This document shows positions 18,019-26,298 of a DNA stretch of 35,074 nucleotides, piece by piece. Positions within the stretch are counted from its first letter, which is position 1. Every line of letters starts with the position of its first letter. The position numbers and the translations under genes were made by a program. Source of the stretch: Pseudomonadota bacterium (GTDB taxonomy: Bacteria; Pseudomonadota; Gammaproteobacteria; Burkholderiales; Rhodocyclaceae); contig QQUN01000038.1 of the NCBI GenBank assembly GCA_008501585.1, forward strand, positions 1-35,074, in the 5' to 3' direction. The notes under the pieces are model-generated. The model made no database searches. It was not told the DNA's origin and saw only the letters and a list, made by a program, of their open reading frames with translations.

Positions 18019-19204
18019 ATTGAAAGACGGCATCTCGACCATAACAACCCCGCGCGACGTGATTGTGTTCATGCATTATTACCTGCCCGGATTTGAGTCC
18101 GGCGGACCTTTGCGTTCGCTGGCGAATATGGTTGAGCTACTGGGCGGCGAGTTTAATTTCCATATAGTCACCTGCCGTCATGACCTGCTGGATCGTACGC
18201 CCTATCCTGGGATTCCGAACGATTGCTGGGTTAGTGTGGGCCGGGCGCGAGTCTGGTATATGAGCGGCGGCATCGTGGGGGCAAAGGCCCTGTTCCACGA
18301 GCTCCGTAGGCTCTGCGGAGCCCCCCTATACCTCAATAGTTTGTTTGATCCAGGATTTTCTCTTGTGCCGCTGATATTGGCCAGGCTCGGACTGTTCGGT
18401 CGTAGCAATGTCGTCGTTGCACCGCGGGGGGAGCTCTCGCCTGGAGCCTTACAGCTAAAGCGAATCAAGAAGCGGCTATTCTTGGCGTTTGCCAATGCGC
18501 TGAGTCTGTACCGGAATGTGCACTGGCACGCCAGCACGAAGATGGAGCAAGCTGATATCGCCAATGCACTGTTTGGTGGTCAGTCGCCACCACGCATGAA
18601 TGTGGCCTGCGATCTGGTGCTGCCAGCGCCGCGACGCGGTGAAGAGCCGCCGGGAGATGAGCTTGTTTTTCTTTCACGAATTTCCCGGAAGAAAAATCTC
18701 GATTATGCGCTACGGGCGCTTGCGTGCTGTAGAGAATCGTTGTCTTTTCATATATACGGCACCATCGAGGATGAAATTTACTGGAAAGAGTGTCAGGCCT
18801 TGATTAGGACCTTGCCGGCCCACGTTCGGGCTATTTACCAAGGCCCATTGGCGCCAGCGGATGTGGCGCAAACTCTGTCGCGACACGGGCTATTCTTCTT
18901 CCCCACGCGGGGCGAGAACTACGGGCATGTCATTGCGGAAGCTCTGGCCGCGGGCCTACCAGTGTTGCTGAGCGACCAGACACCTTGGAGCGATGTCGCC
19001 ACGAATGGTGCGGGGTGGGCGTTGCCCCTTGATGACCTTAAGGAGTTCGCGCGCATCATCGATAGCTTTGTAAGTCGGAGTTCGCAAGAACGGGCGAGGA
19101 TGGCCGAGGGCGTGCGTCTTTACGCGGAAAATCGGTTATACCCGCAAGAGCATATAGAGGATAGTCGGCGTCTATTTGCCAAGGTGCTTTCCAATACCCG
19201 TTAG
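18008..19204 (+). CDS. glycosyltransferase family 4
   Basis: A 398-residue GT-B protein. The N-terminal YLPGFESGGPLRSLANMVE segment (encoded near 18083-18139) is the GG-loop type seen in many O-antigen GT4 enzymes. APRGELSPGALQLKRIKKRLF lies midway. ELVFLSRISRKKNLDYALRAL opens the donor domain, and E-x7-E is Glu303/Glu311 in RGENYGHVIAEALAAG. The start overlaps the previous gene by 11 bases. This is the last gene of the central operon before a 458-bp gap. A small GC hairpin (19220-19233) follows its stop by 15 bases, without a T-run. Confidence 0.87.
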   Translation: MENELKDGISTITTPRDVIVFMHYYLPGFESGGPLRSLANMVELLGGEFNFHIVTCRHDLLDRTPYPGIPNDCWVSVGRARVWYMSGGIVGAKALFHELRRLCGAPLYLNSLFDPGFSLVPLILARLGLFGRSNVVVAPRGELSPGALQLKRIKKRLFLAFANALSLYRNVHWHASTKMEQADIANALFGGQSPPRMNVACDLVLPAPRRGEEPPGDELVFLSRISRKKNLDYALRALACCRESLSFHIYGTIEDEIYWKECQALIRTLPAHVRAIYQGPLAPADVAQTLSRHGLFFFPTRGENYGHVIAEALAAGLPVLLSDQTPWSDVATNGAGWALPLDDLKEFARIIDSFVSRSSQERARMAEGVRLYAENRLYPQEHIEDSRRLFAKVLSNTR

Positions 19205-19662
19205 GCCTGCGGAGCGAATCGCACGTTTGTGCGTGGACGTGTCTATGGCAACGTTCAGAGGCAAGCCTTGATGGGACGCGCCGACCTCAACGTCGCCGAG
19301 CCTCAATCTCACTTGGCTCATCGGGGGGGCTTGGAAAGGGTGGAGTCAGAATGTGGCGAGTGATTGACTGAACTCTGGCCTAGTCAGATCTATATTGCGT
19401 GCACTTCGTCGGCCTTGAGTAGGGGGTACGCGTGCCTTGGCGGTAGGCCGATGTTTTTTAGCCCAGTCGCGATTTTTTTACTCGATACCCTTTTTGTCGG
19501 ATTATCGATCGCTAATGGAATAAACGGATTGATGGTGGAGGAAGCCGGCTGGCGTCAGGCATTGACGGTGTGTTGCTGCCGGCGGGCGCAAGTCTATCCT
19601 TGGGAGCAATGTGCTGGTCAGGCCTTTGCCTTTTTCGTCCGAGTTGCCCGAGGCTGCATGTA
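19205..19662 (+). other. 458-bp gap without a convincing gene
   Basis: It begins with a 5-bp stem hairpin (CGCAC at 19220-19224, GTGCG at 19229-19233). A plus-strand frame of 99 codons (19364-19663) has one hydrophobic stretch but no ribosome-binding site and no recognisable family. The composition is mixed and stops are frequent in the other frames. It may be the scar of a replaced or decayed gene at the boundary between the variable operon and the wbj block. It may also carry the promoter for wbjE, although none is obvious. Confidence 0.45.
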
Positions 19663-20895
19663 ATGAAAATGTTGGTGGTCACTCAGTACTTTGCCCCAGA
19701 GAATTTCCGTATCAACGATCTGGTTGCCGGCCTTGTGGCGCGGGGCCATGAGGTCACGGTGCTGACCGGGTTGCCAAACTATCCGCAAGGGCGCTTCTTT
19801 GATGGCTACGGCTGGCTGGGTCCGCGGCGGGAGACGCTGCATGGTGCCGAAGTCGTCCGCGTGCCCCTGATCCCGCGCGGACCGGGCGGCGGGTTACGCT
19901 TGATGCTGAATTACCTGTCCTTTGTTGTGACGGGGGTGTGGGGGGCGTTCTTTCGCCTGCGGGGTGGGTTCGATGCAATCTTTGTTTTCGAAGTCTCGCC
20001 GGTGACGGTCGGTATTCCCGCTATCGCGGCGGGGCGTCGCTTTCGCGCACCGATCTTTTTCTGGGTTCTCGATCTGTGGCCCGAGTCGCTGGTGGCGACC
20101 GGGGCGGTCCGGCATCGCGGTGCACTGGCATTGGTGGGGCGGGGTGTGCGCTGGATCTACAGACGCTGCGCGCGTGTGCTGGTCGCCTCGCAGGCTTTCG
20201 TGCCCTCGGTGATTGAATTTGGTGCTCGCCCGGCTGACGTGCGCTACTTTCCCAACTGGGTCGAAGGCGACTATCGCACGCAGGCAGATGCTGAGTTGCC
20301 TCCGTTGCCGGAGGGGTTTCTTGTGGTGTTCGCTGGCAATCTTGGTGCGGCCCAGGATCTGCCGGCGATCCTGCGTGCCGCGCAGGCGACACACGATCTG
20401 CCCCACGTCCAATGGGTCTTTGCCGGTGATGGCCGCATGGCCGGCTGGGCTCGCGAGGAGGTGGCGCGGCTGGGGCTGGAAGATCGGGTGCACTTCCTTG
20501 GTCAGCTGTCTTCGGCGAAAATGCCCGCTTTGTTCGCCCGTGCCGGCGCCTTGCTGGTGAGCTTGCGGCCTGAGCCGATCTTCGCGAAAACCGTGCCCGG
20601 CAAGGTACAGTCCTACATGGCGTCAGGTCGGCCGGTGCTGGCCATGCTCGATGGCGAGGGGGCGAGGCTGGTGGCTGAATCCGGTGCGGGCCTGGCCTGT
20701 GCTGGCGGTGACGCCGAGGCCCTGGCCGACCGGGTGCGGACGCTGGTGGCCATGACCGACGCGCAGCGCGAGGCCATGGGCCGGGCCGGCCGGGCCTATG
20801 CCGATGCCCATTTTGATCGGGACCGATTGTTTGACCAGCTCGTTGGCTGGATCGATGACGTAGTGAAGGAGCGAGCGTGCAGCAAGACGAATTGA
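19663..20895 (+). CDS. wbjE: WbuB/WbjE-like glycosyltransferase, probable L-FucNAc transferase
   Basis: A 410-residue GT4 protein of the WbuB group. VTQYFAPENFRINDL at 6-20 and LTGLPNYPQGRFFDGY are strong group signatures; VLDLWPESL, VFAGNLGAAQDLP and KVQSYMASGRPVLAM follow in order. WbuB/WbjE proteins accompany UDP-L-FucNAc genes and transfer L-FucNAc onto the lipid-linked acceptor. The adjacent wbjB, wbjC and wbjD here support that role. The start ATG 19663 (or 19669) is chosen because upstream sequence lacks the conserved N-terminus. The 3' end overlaps wbjB by 19 bases, implying coupled translation. Confidence 0.85.
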   Translation: MKMLVVTQYFAPENFRINDLVAGLVARGHEVTVLTGLPNYPQGRFFDGYGWLGPRRETLHGAEVVRVPLIPRGPGGGLRLMLNYLSFVVTGVWGAFFRLRGGFDAIFVFEVSPVTVGIPAIAAGRRFRAPIFFWVLDLWPESLVATGAVRHRGALALVGRGVRWIYRRCARVLVASQAFVPSVIEFGARPADVRYFPNWVEGDYRTQADAELPPLPEGFLVVFAGNLGAAQDLPAILRAAQATHDLPHVQWVFAGDGRMAGWAREEVARLGLEDRVHFLGQLSSAKMPALFARAGALLVSLRPEPIFAKTVPGKVQSYMASGRPVLAMLDGEGARLVAESGAGLACAGGDAEALADRVRTLVAMTDAQREAMGRAGRAYADAHFDRDRLFDQLVGWIDDVVKERACSKTN

Positions 20896-21923
20896 AAGAA
20901 CTGTTCGAGGGCAAGACGGTACTGATCACCGGCGGTACCGGTTCTTTCGGGAACGCCTTCCTGCAGTACCTGCGTCCGCTCGGGTGCCGGGAGGTCAGGA
21001 TTTTTTCGCGCGATGAGCTCAAACAGGAGCACATGCGCATATCGCTGGCCGATCCGAGCCTGCGCTTCTACATCGGCGACGTGCGGGACCGCGCGAGCGT
21101 CGACGCGGCCATGTTGGGTGTCGACTACGTATTCCACGCGGCGGCGCTCAAGCAGGTCCCGTCCTGCGAGTTCTTTCCGATGCAGGCGGTGCAGACCAAC
21201 ATCTCGGGCAGCCACAACGTGATCGAATCGGCGATCGCGCATCGGGTCAAGCGCGTGGTGTGCCTGTCCACCGACAAGGCGGTGTACCCCATCAACGCCA
21301 TGGGCATGACCAAGGCGTTGATGGAGAAGGTGACCCAGGCGGCGGCACGGGCCAATTTCAGTGGCGACACGGTGATGTCGAGCGTGCGTTATGGCAACGT
21401 GATGTGCTCACGTGGCTCGGTGATTCCCTTGTTCATCAAGCAGATCCGGGAAGGCAAGCCGGTCACCGTGACGGTGCCGGAAATGACGCGCTTCCTGCTG
21501 GCATTGTCCGAGGCGATCGCGCTGGTGGCCTTTGCCTTCAAGCACGGCAGGCAGGGTGACTTGTTTGTGCGCAAGGCGCCTGCGTGCACGGTGGCGGATC
21601 TGACCACAGCGCTGCAGAACATGTTCGGGGCGACCGCCCCGGTCAAGGTCATCGGTATGCGTCACGGCGAGAAGCTCTACGAAACGCTGGCCACGCGCGA
21701 GGAGTTGGCGCGCGCGCAAGACATGGGCGACTACTACCGGGTCCCGATGGATGATCGCGACCTGAACTATGGCAAGTACTTCACCGAGGGCGATACCCGA
21801 GAGCCCGACATCGACGACTACACCTCGCACAACACCGAGCGTCTCGATGTGGCCGGTGTCGAGCGCCTGCTGCGTGCGTTGCCAGAGGTGCAGGCCGAAC
21901 TGATGGCAGCGGGGCGCACATGA
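20877..21923 (+). CDS. wbjB: UDP-GlcNAc 4,6-dehydratase/5-epimerase, first step to UDP-L-FucNAc
   Basis: Also known as FnlA/CapE. It dehydrates UDP-D-GlcNAc and epimerises C5 and C3 to feed UDP-L-FucNAc synthesis. It has 348 residues. NADP-binding GGTGSFG is at 19-25, SRDELKQEHMR at 44-54 and HAAALKQVPSCEFFP at 87-101. The STDKAVYPINAMGMTK stretch at 131-146 has Met142-x3-Lys146 in place of the SDR Tyr-x3-Lys, as expected for this enzyme type. The GTG start is set by AAGGAG at 20866-20871, 5 bases upstream. The stop overlaps the wbjC ATG by 4 bases. Confidence 0.93.
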   Translation: MQQDELKELFEGKTVLITGGTGSFGNAFLQYLRPLGCREVRIFSRDELKQEHMRISLADPSLRFYIGDVRDRASVDAAMLGVDYVFHAAALKQVPSCEFFPMQAVQTNISGSHNVIESAIAHRVKRVVCLSTDKAVYPINAMGMTKALMEKVTQAAARANFSGDTVMSSVRYGNVMCSRGSVIPLFIKQIREGKPVTVTVPEMTRFLLALSEAIALVAFAFKHGRQGDLFVRKAPACTVADLTTALQNMFGATAPVKVIGMRHGEKLYETLATREELARAQDMGDYYRVPMDDRDLNYGKYFTEGDTREPDIDDYTSHNTERLDVAGVERLLRALPEVQAELMAAGRT

Positions 21924-23020
21924 AGATCGGTATCACCGGTGCGGAGGGGCTGCTCGGTTTCCACTTGCGGGCGCGTCTGCAGGCCTTGGGTGGCCATGAG
22001 GTCCGGCTGGCGAACCGCGCGACGTTTTCGACGGAGGCATCGCTGGATGCGTTCGTCAATGGACTGGATGGACTGGCCCATTTTGCGGGGATGAACCGGG
22101 GCGAGGAACACGAGGTCGAGGCCGTCAATGCAGCCCTGGCCGAGGCCCTCGTGGCGGCAATGCGCCGGACGTGTTCCGCGCCGACCGTTGTGTTTTCCAA
22201 CTCGACACATGTGGACCGTGACACCGGCTACGGCCGTGGCAAACGGCGTGCGGCAGAGGTGCTGGGCGCGTGGGCGACTGACTGTGGCGTAAGCTTTACA
22301 GACCTCGTTCTCCCGCATGTGTTCGGCGAATTCGGCAAGCCATTTGCCAATTCGGTGGTGTCGACGTTTTGCTGGCAGCTGGCCAACGGCGAAACGCCCG
22401 AAATCCACGTGGACGGGCTGCTTGAACTTGTACATGCCCAAGCGGTCGCTGAGCGATGCCTGAGCGCCATGCAGTCGAGCGAGAATGGACGCGTCCGCAT
22501 GGCTGGCGAGCCGATCCAGGTGAGTGGGCTGCTCGAGCGATTGAACGCGCTGCATGCGCAATACGGTGCGCAGATTGTGCCGGCGTTGAACGATCCGCTG
22601 ACGCTGCGCCTGTTCAACACGCTGCGCGCCTATCTTTTCCCGAAGCACTATCCCGTCCCGCTGCAGTTGCATACCGACAACCGGGGATCATTGTTCGAGG
22701 CCGTCAAGACGCACCAGGGCGGGCAGACCTTTCTGTCGACCACCCGCCCGGGCATCACGCGCGGCAATCATTTCCATTTGCGCAAGGTCGAGCGTTTTCT
22801 GGTTGTCAGCGGTGATGCCGAGATCTGTCTGCGCAAACTGTTTTCAGATGAGGTCGTCCGCTTCCGGGTCAGCGGTGCGGCGCCGTGCTACATCGACATG
22901 CCGACCTTCCATACGCATTCAATCACGAACGTGGGCAGCACGGAGGTGGTGACCTTGTTCTGGGCGAACGAGATTTTCGATCCGGCCGATCCGGATACCT
23001 ACGCGGAGGCGGTGGAGTGA
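21920..23020 (+). CDS. wbjC: UDP-4-keto-6-deoxy-hexosamine reductase with C-terminal cupin (FnlB/WbjC)
   Basis: It reduces the WbjB product at C4 to UDP-2-acetamido-2,6-dideoxy-L-talose (UDP-L-PneNAc). The 366-residue protein has an SDR domain at about 1-240, with GAEGLLG at 7-13 and Tyr104-x3-Lys108 in GYGRGK. A cupin domain follows at about 245-366, with [18 protein letters not shown] and [10 protein letters not shown]. This two-domain layout is diagnostic of the family. It overlaps wbjB by ATGA and wbjD by GTGA, consistent with one coupled pathway. The shorter RmlD-type reductases lack the cupin. Confidence 0.93.
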   Translation: MKIGITGAEGLLGFHLRARLQALGGHEVRLANRATFSTEASLDAFVNGLDGLAHFAGMNRGEEHEVEAVNAALAEALVAAMRRTCSAPTVVFSNSTHVDRDTGYGRGKRRAAEVLGAWATDCGVSFTDLVLPHVFGEFGKPFANSVVSTFCWQLANGETPEIHVDGLLELVHAQAVAERCLSAMQSSENGRVRMAGEPIQVSGLLERLNALHAQYGAQIVPALNDPLTLRLFNTLRAYLFPKHYPVPLQLHTDNRGSLFEAVKTHQGGQTFLSTTRPGITRGNHFHLRKVERFLVVSGDAEICLRKLFSDEVVRFRVSGAAPCYIDMPTFHTHSITNVGSTEVVTLFWANEIFDPADPDTYAEAVE

Positions 23021-24147
23021 ACAAGCTCAAAGTCATGACGGTGGTTGGCACGCGGCCGGAGATCATCCGGCTGTCACGGGTCATGTGCTGTCTCGATCGG
23101 TTTGTCGATCATGTGCTGGTGCATACCGGTCAGAACTACGACTACGAGTTGAACCAGATCTTTTTCGACGATCTCGGCCTGCGCAAGCCCGACCATTTCC
23201 TCGACGCTGTCGGCGACAGTACCGCCGAGACCATTGGCAACGTCATTGCGCGAGTGGATCCGGTGATGGCGAGCGAGACGCCGGACGCGGTGTTGATCCT
23301 GGGGGACACCAACAGCTGCCTGGCGGCCATTGCGGCCAAGCGGCGGCACATTCCGGTCTTTCACATGGAAGCCGGCAATCGCTGCTTCGATGCACGTGTT
23401 CCTGAAGAGACCAATCGCAAGATCGTCGACCATACGGCCGACATCAACATGCCCTACAGCGACATCGCGCGCGAGTATCTGTTGCGCGAGGGGCTGTCGC
23501 CCGACCGTATCGTGAAGACCGGCAGCCCGATGTTTGAAGTGCTGACGCATTACCGTCCGAAAATCGATACATCGAACGTCGTGGGTCGACTCGGCCTGCA
23601 AGCGGGCCAGTACTTCGTGGTCAGCTGTCACCGAGAAGAGAATGTCGATGCGCCAGAGCAATTGCTGCGGCTGGCTGACACCCTCAACAGCCTCGCACGC
23701 GACTATGGTCAGCGAGTGATCATGTCGACCCATCCGCGCACGCGCAGGCGCCTCGAGGCGGCCGGGGTGGTCTTCGATCCGCTGGTCGAGCTGATGAAGC
23801 CATTGGGCTTTTTCGACTATGTGAAGCTGCAGATGGACGCCCGCGCAGTGCTCTCCGATAGCGGCACGATCTCGGAGGAGTCGTCCATTCTCAACTTCCG
23901 CGCACTGAATATTCGTGAGGCGCATGAGCGGCCCGAAGCCATGGAAGAGGGCGCTGTCATGATGACCGGTCTCGGCTGGACGCGCGTCCGTCAGGGGCTG
24001 GATATTCTCGAGGCGCAGCCGCGCGGCGGCGAGCGGTTGCTGCGTCTGGTGGGTGACTACGCCATGCCCAACGTATCCGACAAGGTGCTCCGTATCGTCC
24101 TCAGCTACACCGACTACGTGAACCGTACGGTGTGGCGCAAGGCCTGA
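23017..24147 (+). CDS. wbjD: UDP-N-acetyl-L-fucosamine synthase (non-hydrolysing C2-epimerase, FnlC/WbjD)
   Basis: It epimerises C2 of UDP-L-PneNAc to give UDP-L-FucNAc. The 376-residue length equals E. coli FnlC. GTRPEIIR is at 11-18 and [15 protein letters not shown] at 36-50. The active-site acidic and His residues of the UDP-GlcNAc 2-epimerase fold lie in [29 protein letters not shown] and [19 protein letters not shown] near the C-terminus binds the uridine moiety in this fold. The GTG start overlaps the wbjC stop, and alternatives upstream fall inside wbjC. Classic WecB is less likely given the wbjB and wbjC neighbours. Confidence 0.93.
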   Translation: MNKLKVMTVVGTRPEIIRLSRVMCCLDRFVDHVLVHTGQNYDYELNQIFFDDLGLRKPDHFLDAVGDSTAETIGNVIARVDPVMASETPDAVLILGDTNSCLAAIAAKRRHIPVFHMEAGNRCFDARVPEETNRKIVDHTADINMPYSDIAREYLLREGLSPDRIVKTGSPMFEVLTHYRPKIDTSNVVGRLGLQAGQYFVVSCHREENVDAPEQLLRLADTLNSLARDYGQRVIMSTHPRTRRRLEAAGVVFDPLVELMKPLGFFDYVKLQMDARAVLSDSGTISEESSILNFRALNIREAHERPEAMEEGAVMMTGLGWTRVRQGLDILEAQPRGGERLLRLVGDYAMPNVSDKVLRIVLSYTDYVNRTVWRKA

Positions 24148-24152
24148 CCGCC

Positions 24153-25112
24153 ATGCGGGTTCTCGTGACCGGCGCCAGCGGGTTTGTCGGGCGGGCGGTG
24201 ATCCGGCGCTCGAAGCGAGATGGCGACGTCGAGGTACGTGGTGCTTTCCGCACGCCGCCGGTGGAGACGTTTGAAGGCATCGACGCCTGCCTGATCGGCG
24301 ATCTGGGGGCCGACACAGACTGGCGTGATGCCCTGGTCGGTGTCGACGTGGTGATCCACTGCGCCGCCCGCGTCCACGTCATGCACGACACCGAAGCCGA
24401 CCCGCTGGCCGCCTATCGGCGCAGCAACGTCGAGGGGACGCTGCATCTGGCCCGTTCGGCGGTGCGGGCGGGGTGTCGGCGGCTGGTCTTCATCAGTTCG
24501 ATCAAGGTCAACGGCGAGTCCACCGAGGCGGGCCGTCCTTTTTCCGAAGACTCGCCACCGGCGCCCTGCGATCCCTACGGCATCTCCAAGCTGGAGGCCG
24601 AACAAGGTTTGTTCGCACTGGCAAGGGAGAGCGGCCTGGAGGTGGTGGTGGTGCGTCCGCCGCTGGTCTATGGTCCGGGCGTGAAGGCGAATTTCCGCTC
24701 AATGATGGGGTGGCTGCAGCGCGGCGTGCCGCTACCGTTTGGTGCCATTGACAACCGGCGCAGCCTGGTCGGTCTGGACAATCTTGCAGACTTGGTGGTG
24801 TGCTGTGCCACACACCCAGCGGCGGCCAATCAGGTATTCCTGGCGGGGGATGGCGAAGATCTGTCGACCACGGAATTGCTGACGCGTGTCGCCCGCGCCC
24901 TGGGGCGGCCGGCCCGGCTGCTGCCGATGCCGGCGGCCTGGATTTCTGCCGCGGCCAGGATGCTGGGGCGTCAGAGCCTGGCCACCCGTTTGTGTGGTTC
25001 GCTGCAGGTGGATACGGCCAAGGCGCGCACCCTGCTGGGCTGGCACCCGCCCGATACGGTAGACGAAGGGCTGCGCAAGACGGCGGCGGATTATTTGGCC
25101 CGTCTCAAATGA
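24153..25112 (+). CDS. NAD-dependent epimerase/reductase, WbpV/WbjF-like
   Basis: A 319-residue extended SDR protein with GASGFVG at 7-13, HCAARVHVMHD at 69-79, SSIKVNGE at 115-122 and Tyr142-x3-Lys146 in YGISKLEAE. In Pseudomonas and Rhizobium LPS loci, proteins of this type next to wbpL and wbpM reduce UDP-4-keto-6-deoxy-GlcNAc to UDP-D-QuiNAc. The same order (this gene, wbpL, wbpM) occurs here. The C4 reductase role is therefore inferred; a 4-epimerase cannot be excluded. ATG 24153 is 5 bases after the wbjD stop, and the 7 codons upstream lack family similarity. Confidence 0.85.
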   Translation: MRVLVTGASGFVGRAVIRRSKRDGDVEVRGAFRTPPVETFEGIDACLIGDLGADTDWRDALVGVDVVIHCAARVHVMHDTEADPLAAYRRSNVEGTLHLARSAVRAGCRRLVFISSIKVNGESTEAGRPFSEDSPPAPCDPYGISKLEAEQGLFALARESGLEVVVVRPPLVYGPGVKANFRSMMGWLQRGVPLPFGAIDNRRSLVGLDNLADLVVCCATHPAAANQVFLAGDGEDLSTTELLTRVARALGRPARLLPMPAAWISAAARMLGRQSLATRLCGSLQVDTAKARTLLGWHPPDTVDEGLRKTAADYLARLK

Positions 25113-25146
25113 TGTGTCGGGTGGTTTGAATGACGATGGTTTTCTG

Positions 25147-26166
25147 ATGAGTGCCTGGTTCTTGCCTTTGATCGCGGTCGGCGCGTTCTTCCTGACCGGG
25201 CGGCTACGCCGCTACGCGCTTGCCCGCAGCCTGATGGATGTGCCCAATGCGCGCAGCTCGCATGTCACACCGACTCCCCGCGGTGGCGGCGTGGCCATCG
25301 TGCTGTGCTTTCTCGGCGTGCAACCGCTGCTCGTGGCGCTGGGCGCGTTGAGTACTGCCGGGGCGTGGGCGATCGGCGGTGCCGGGGCGCTGGTGGCGCT
25401 CATCGGCTTCCTTGACGATCACGGGCATATCGCAGCGCGCTGGCGGCTGCTGGCGCATTTCGGTGCCGCGGTATGGGCGCTGGTGTGGTTGCAGCCGCTG
25501 GGCGTCATGCCGTTAGGGCTGTCCGGCAGCATGAGCGGTGTGCTCATGGTGATGGCGGCGCTGTATCTCGTCTGGATGCTCAATCTGTACAACTTCATGG
25601 ATGGCATCGACGGCATCGCCAGCGTTGAGGCGGTTTGCGTCTGTGTCGGCGGGGCCTTGCTCTACTGGTTGCATGGTGCCAATGCCGATGCGTTGGTGCC
25701 CTTGTCGCTGGCCGGGGCGGTGCTCGGGTTCCTGGTGTGGAATTTTCCGCCGGCCAAGATCTTCATGGGCGATGCGGGTAGCGGTTTTCTCGGTATCGTG
25801 CTGGGCATCCTGTCGTTCCAGGCGGCGGCGGTCTCCCCGGTCCTGTTCTGGAGTTGGGCCATTCTGCTCGGGGTGTTCATCGTCGATGCCACCTACACGT
25901 TGATGCGTCGACTGGTTCGCGGCGAACGGGTGTATGAGGCGCATCGCAGCCACGCCTACCAGCATGCCTCGCAGCGCGCGGGCCGGCATCTGCCGGTGAC
26001 GCTGACGGTGGCTGCACTCAATCTATTCTGGTTGTTGCCTTTGGCGGTTTGCGTTGGGCTGGATGTGTTGCCGGGGTGGCTGGGCGTGCTGGTGGCCTAC
26101 CTGCCGCTGGCAGCCTTGGCCCTGCGCTTGCGTGCCGGTCTGCCGGAAGTGCCGGCGGCGTCATAG
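25147..26166 (+). CDS. wbpL: WbpL-like undecaprenyl-phosphate sugar-1-phosphate transferase
   Basis: It would start repeat-unit synthesis by transferring an N-acetylated 6-deoxyhexosamine-1-phosphate to undecaprenyl phosphate. The 339-residue polytopic protein belongs to the WecA/MraY superfamily. DVPNARSSHVTPTPRGGG is the cytoplasmic loop 1 signature, GFLDDHGHI carries the metal-binding DD pair, and NLYNFMDGIDGIAS and IFMGDAGSGFLG carry further catalytic Asp residues. HRSHAYQ is the C-terminal loop motif of the WbpL branch. A GTG at 25114 would add 11 residues; ATG 25147 starts directly at the first membrane helix and is preferred. QuiNAc or FucNAc is the likely first sugar. Confidence 0.9.
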   Translation: MSAWFLPLIAVGAFFLTGRLRRYALARSLMDVPNARSSHVTPTPRGGGVAIVLCFLGVQPLLVALGALSTAGAWAIGGAGALVALIGFLDDHGHIAARWRLLAHFGAAVWALVWLQPLGVMPLGLSGSMSGVLMVMAALYLVWMLNLYNFMDGIDGIASVEAVCVCVGGALLYWLHGANADALVPLSLAGAVLGFLVWNFPPAKIFMGDAGSGFLGIVLGILSFQAAAVSPVLFWSWAILLGVFIVDATYTLMRRLVRGERVYEAHRSHAYQHASQRAGRHLPVTLTVAALNLFWLLPLAVCVGLDVLPGWLGVLVAYLPLAALALRLRAGLPEVPAAS

Positions 26167-26228
26167 CGCCTCCGGCGCAAATACATGGCGTTACGTCGGA
26201 CGGGAGCGGTTGCGGCGCAACATGCCGA

Positions 26229-26234
26229 TATAAT
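26229..26234 (+). promoter_or_regulatory. putative -10 element upstream of wbpM
   Basis: A perfect TATAAT in the 132-bp gap between wbpL and wbpM, 64 bases before the wbpM ATG. No convincing -35 is at the right distance (GCGGTT at 26206-26211 is weak). It suggests that wbpM has its own promoter. Confidence 0.4.
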
Positions 26235-26298
26235 GGGCGGGCGTGCTGACTGCCAACGTGCTGGCCAAGGCGCGCCTGTCTGACTCAAAGACTTGATC

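Noticed and set aside
19364-19663. 99-codon frame as a real gene
   Set aside because: No ribosome-binding site, no recognisable domain, Cys-rich shadow-like C-terminus; treated as part of a non-coding gap.
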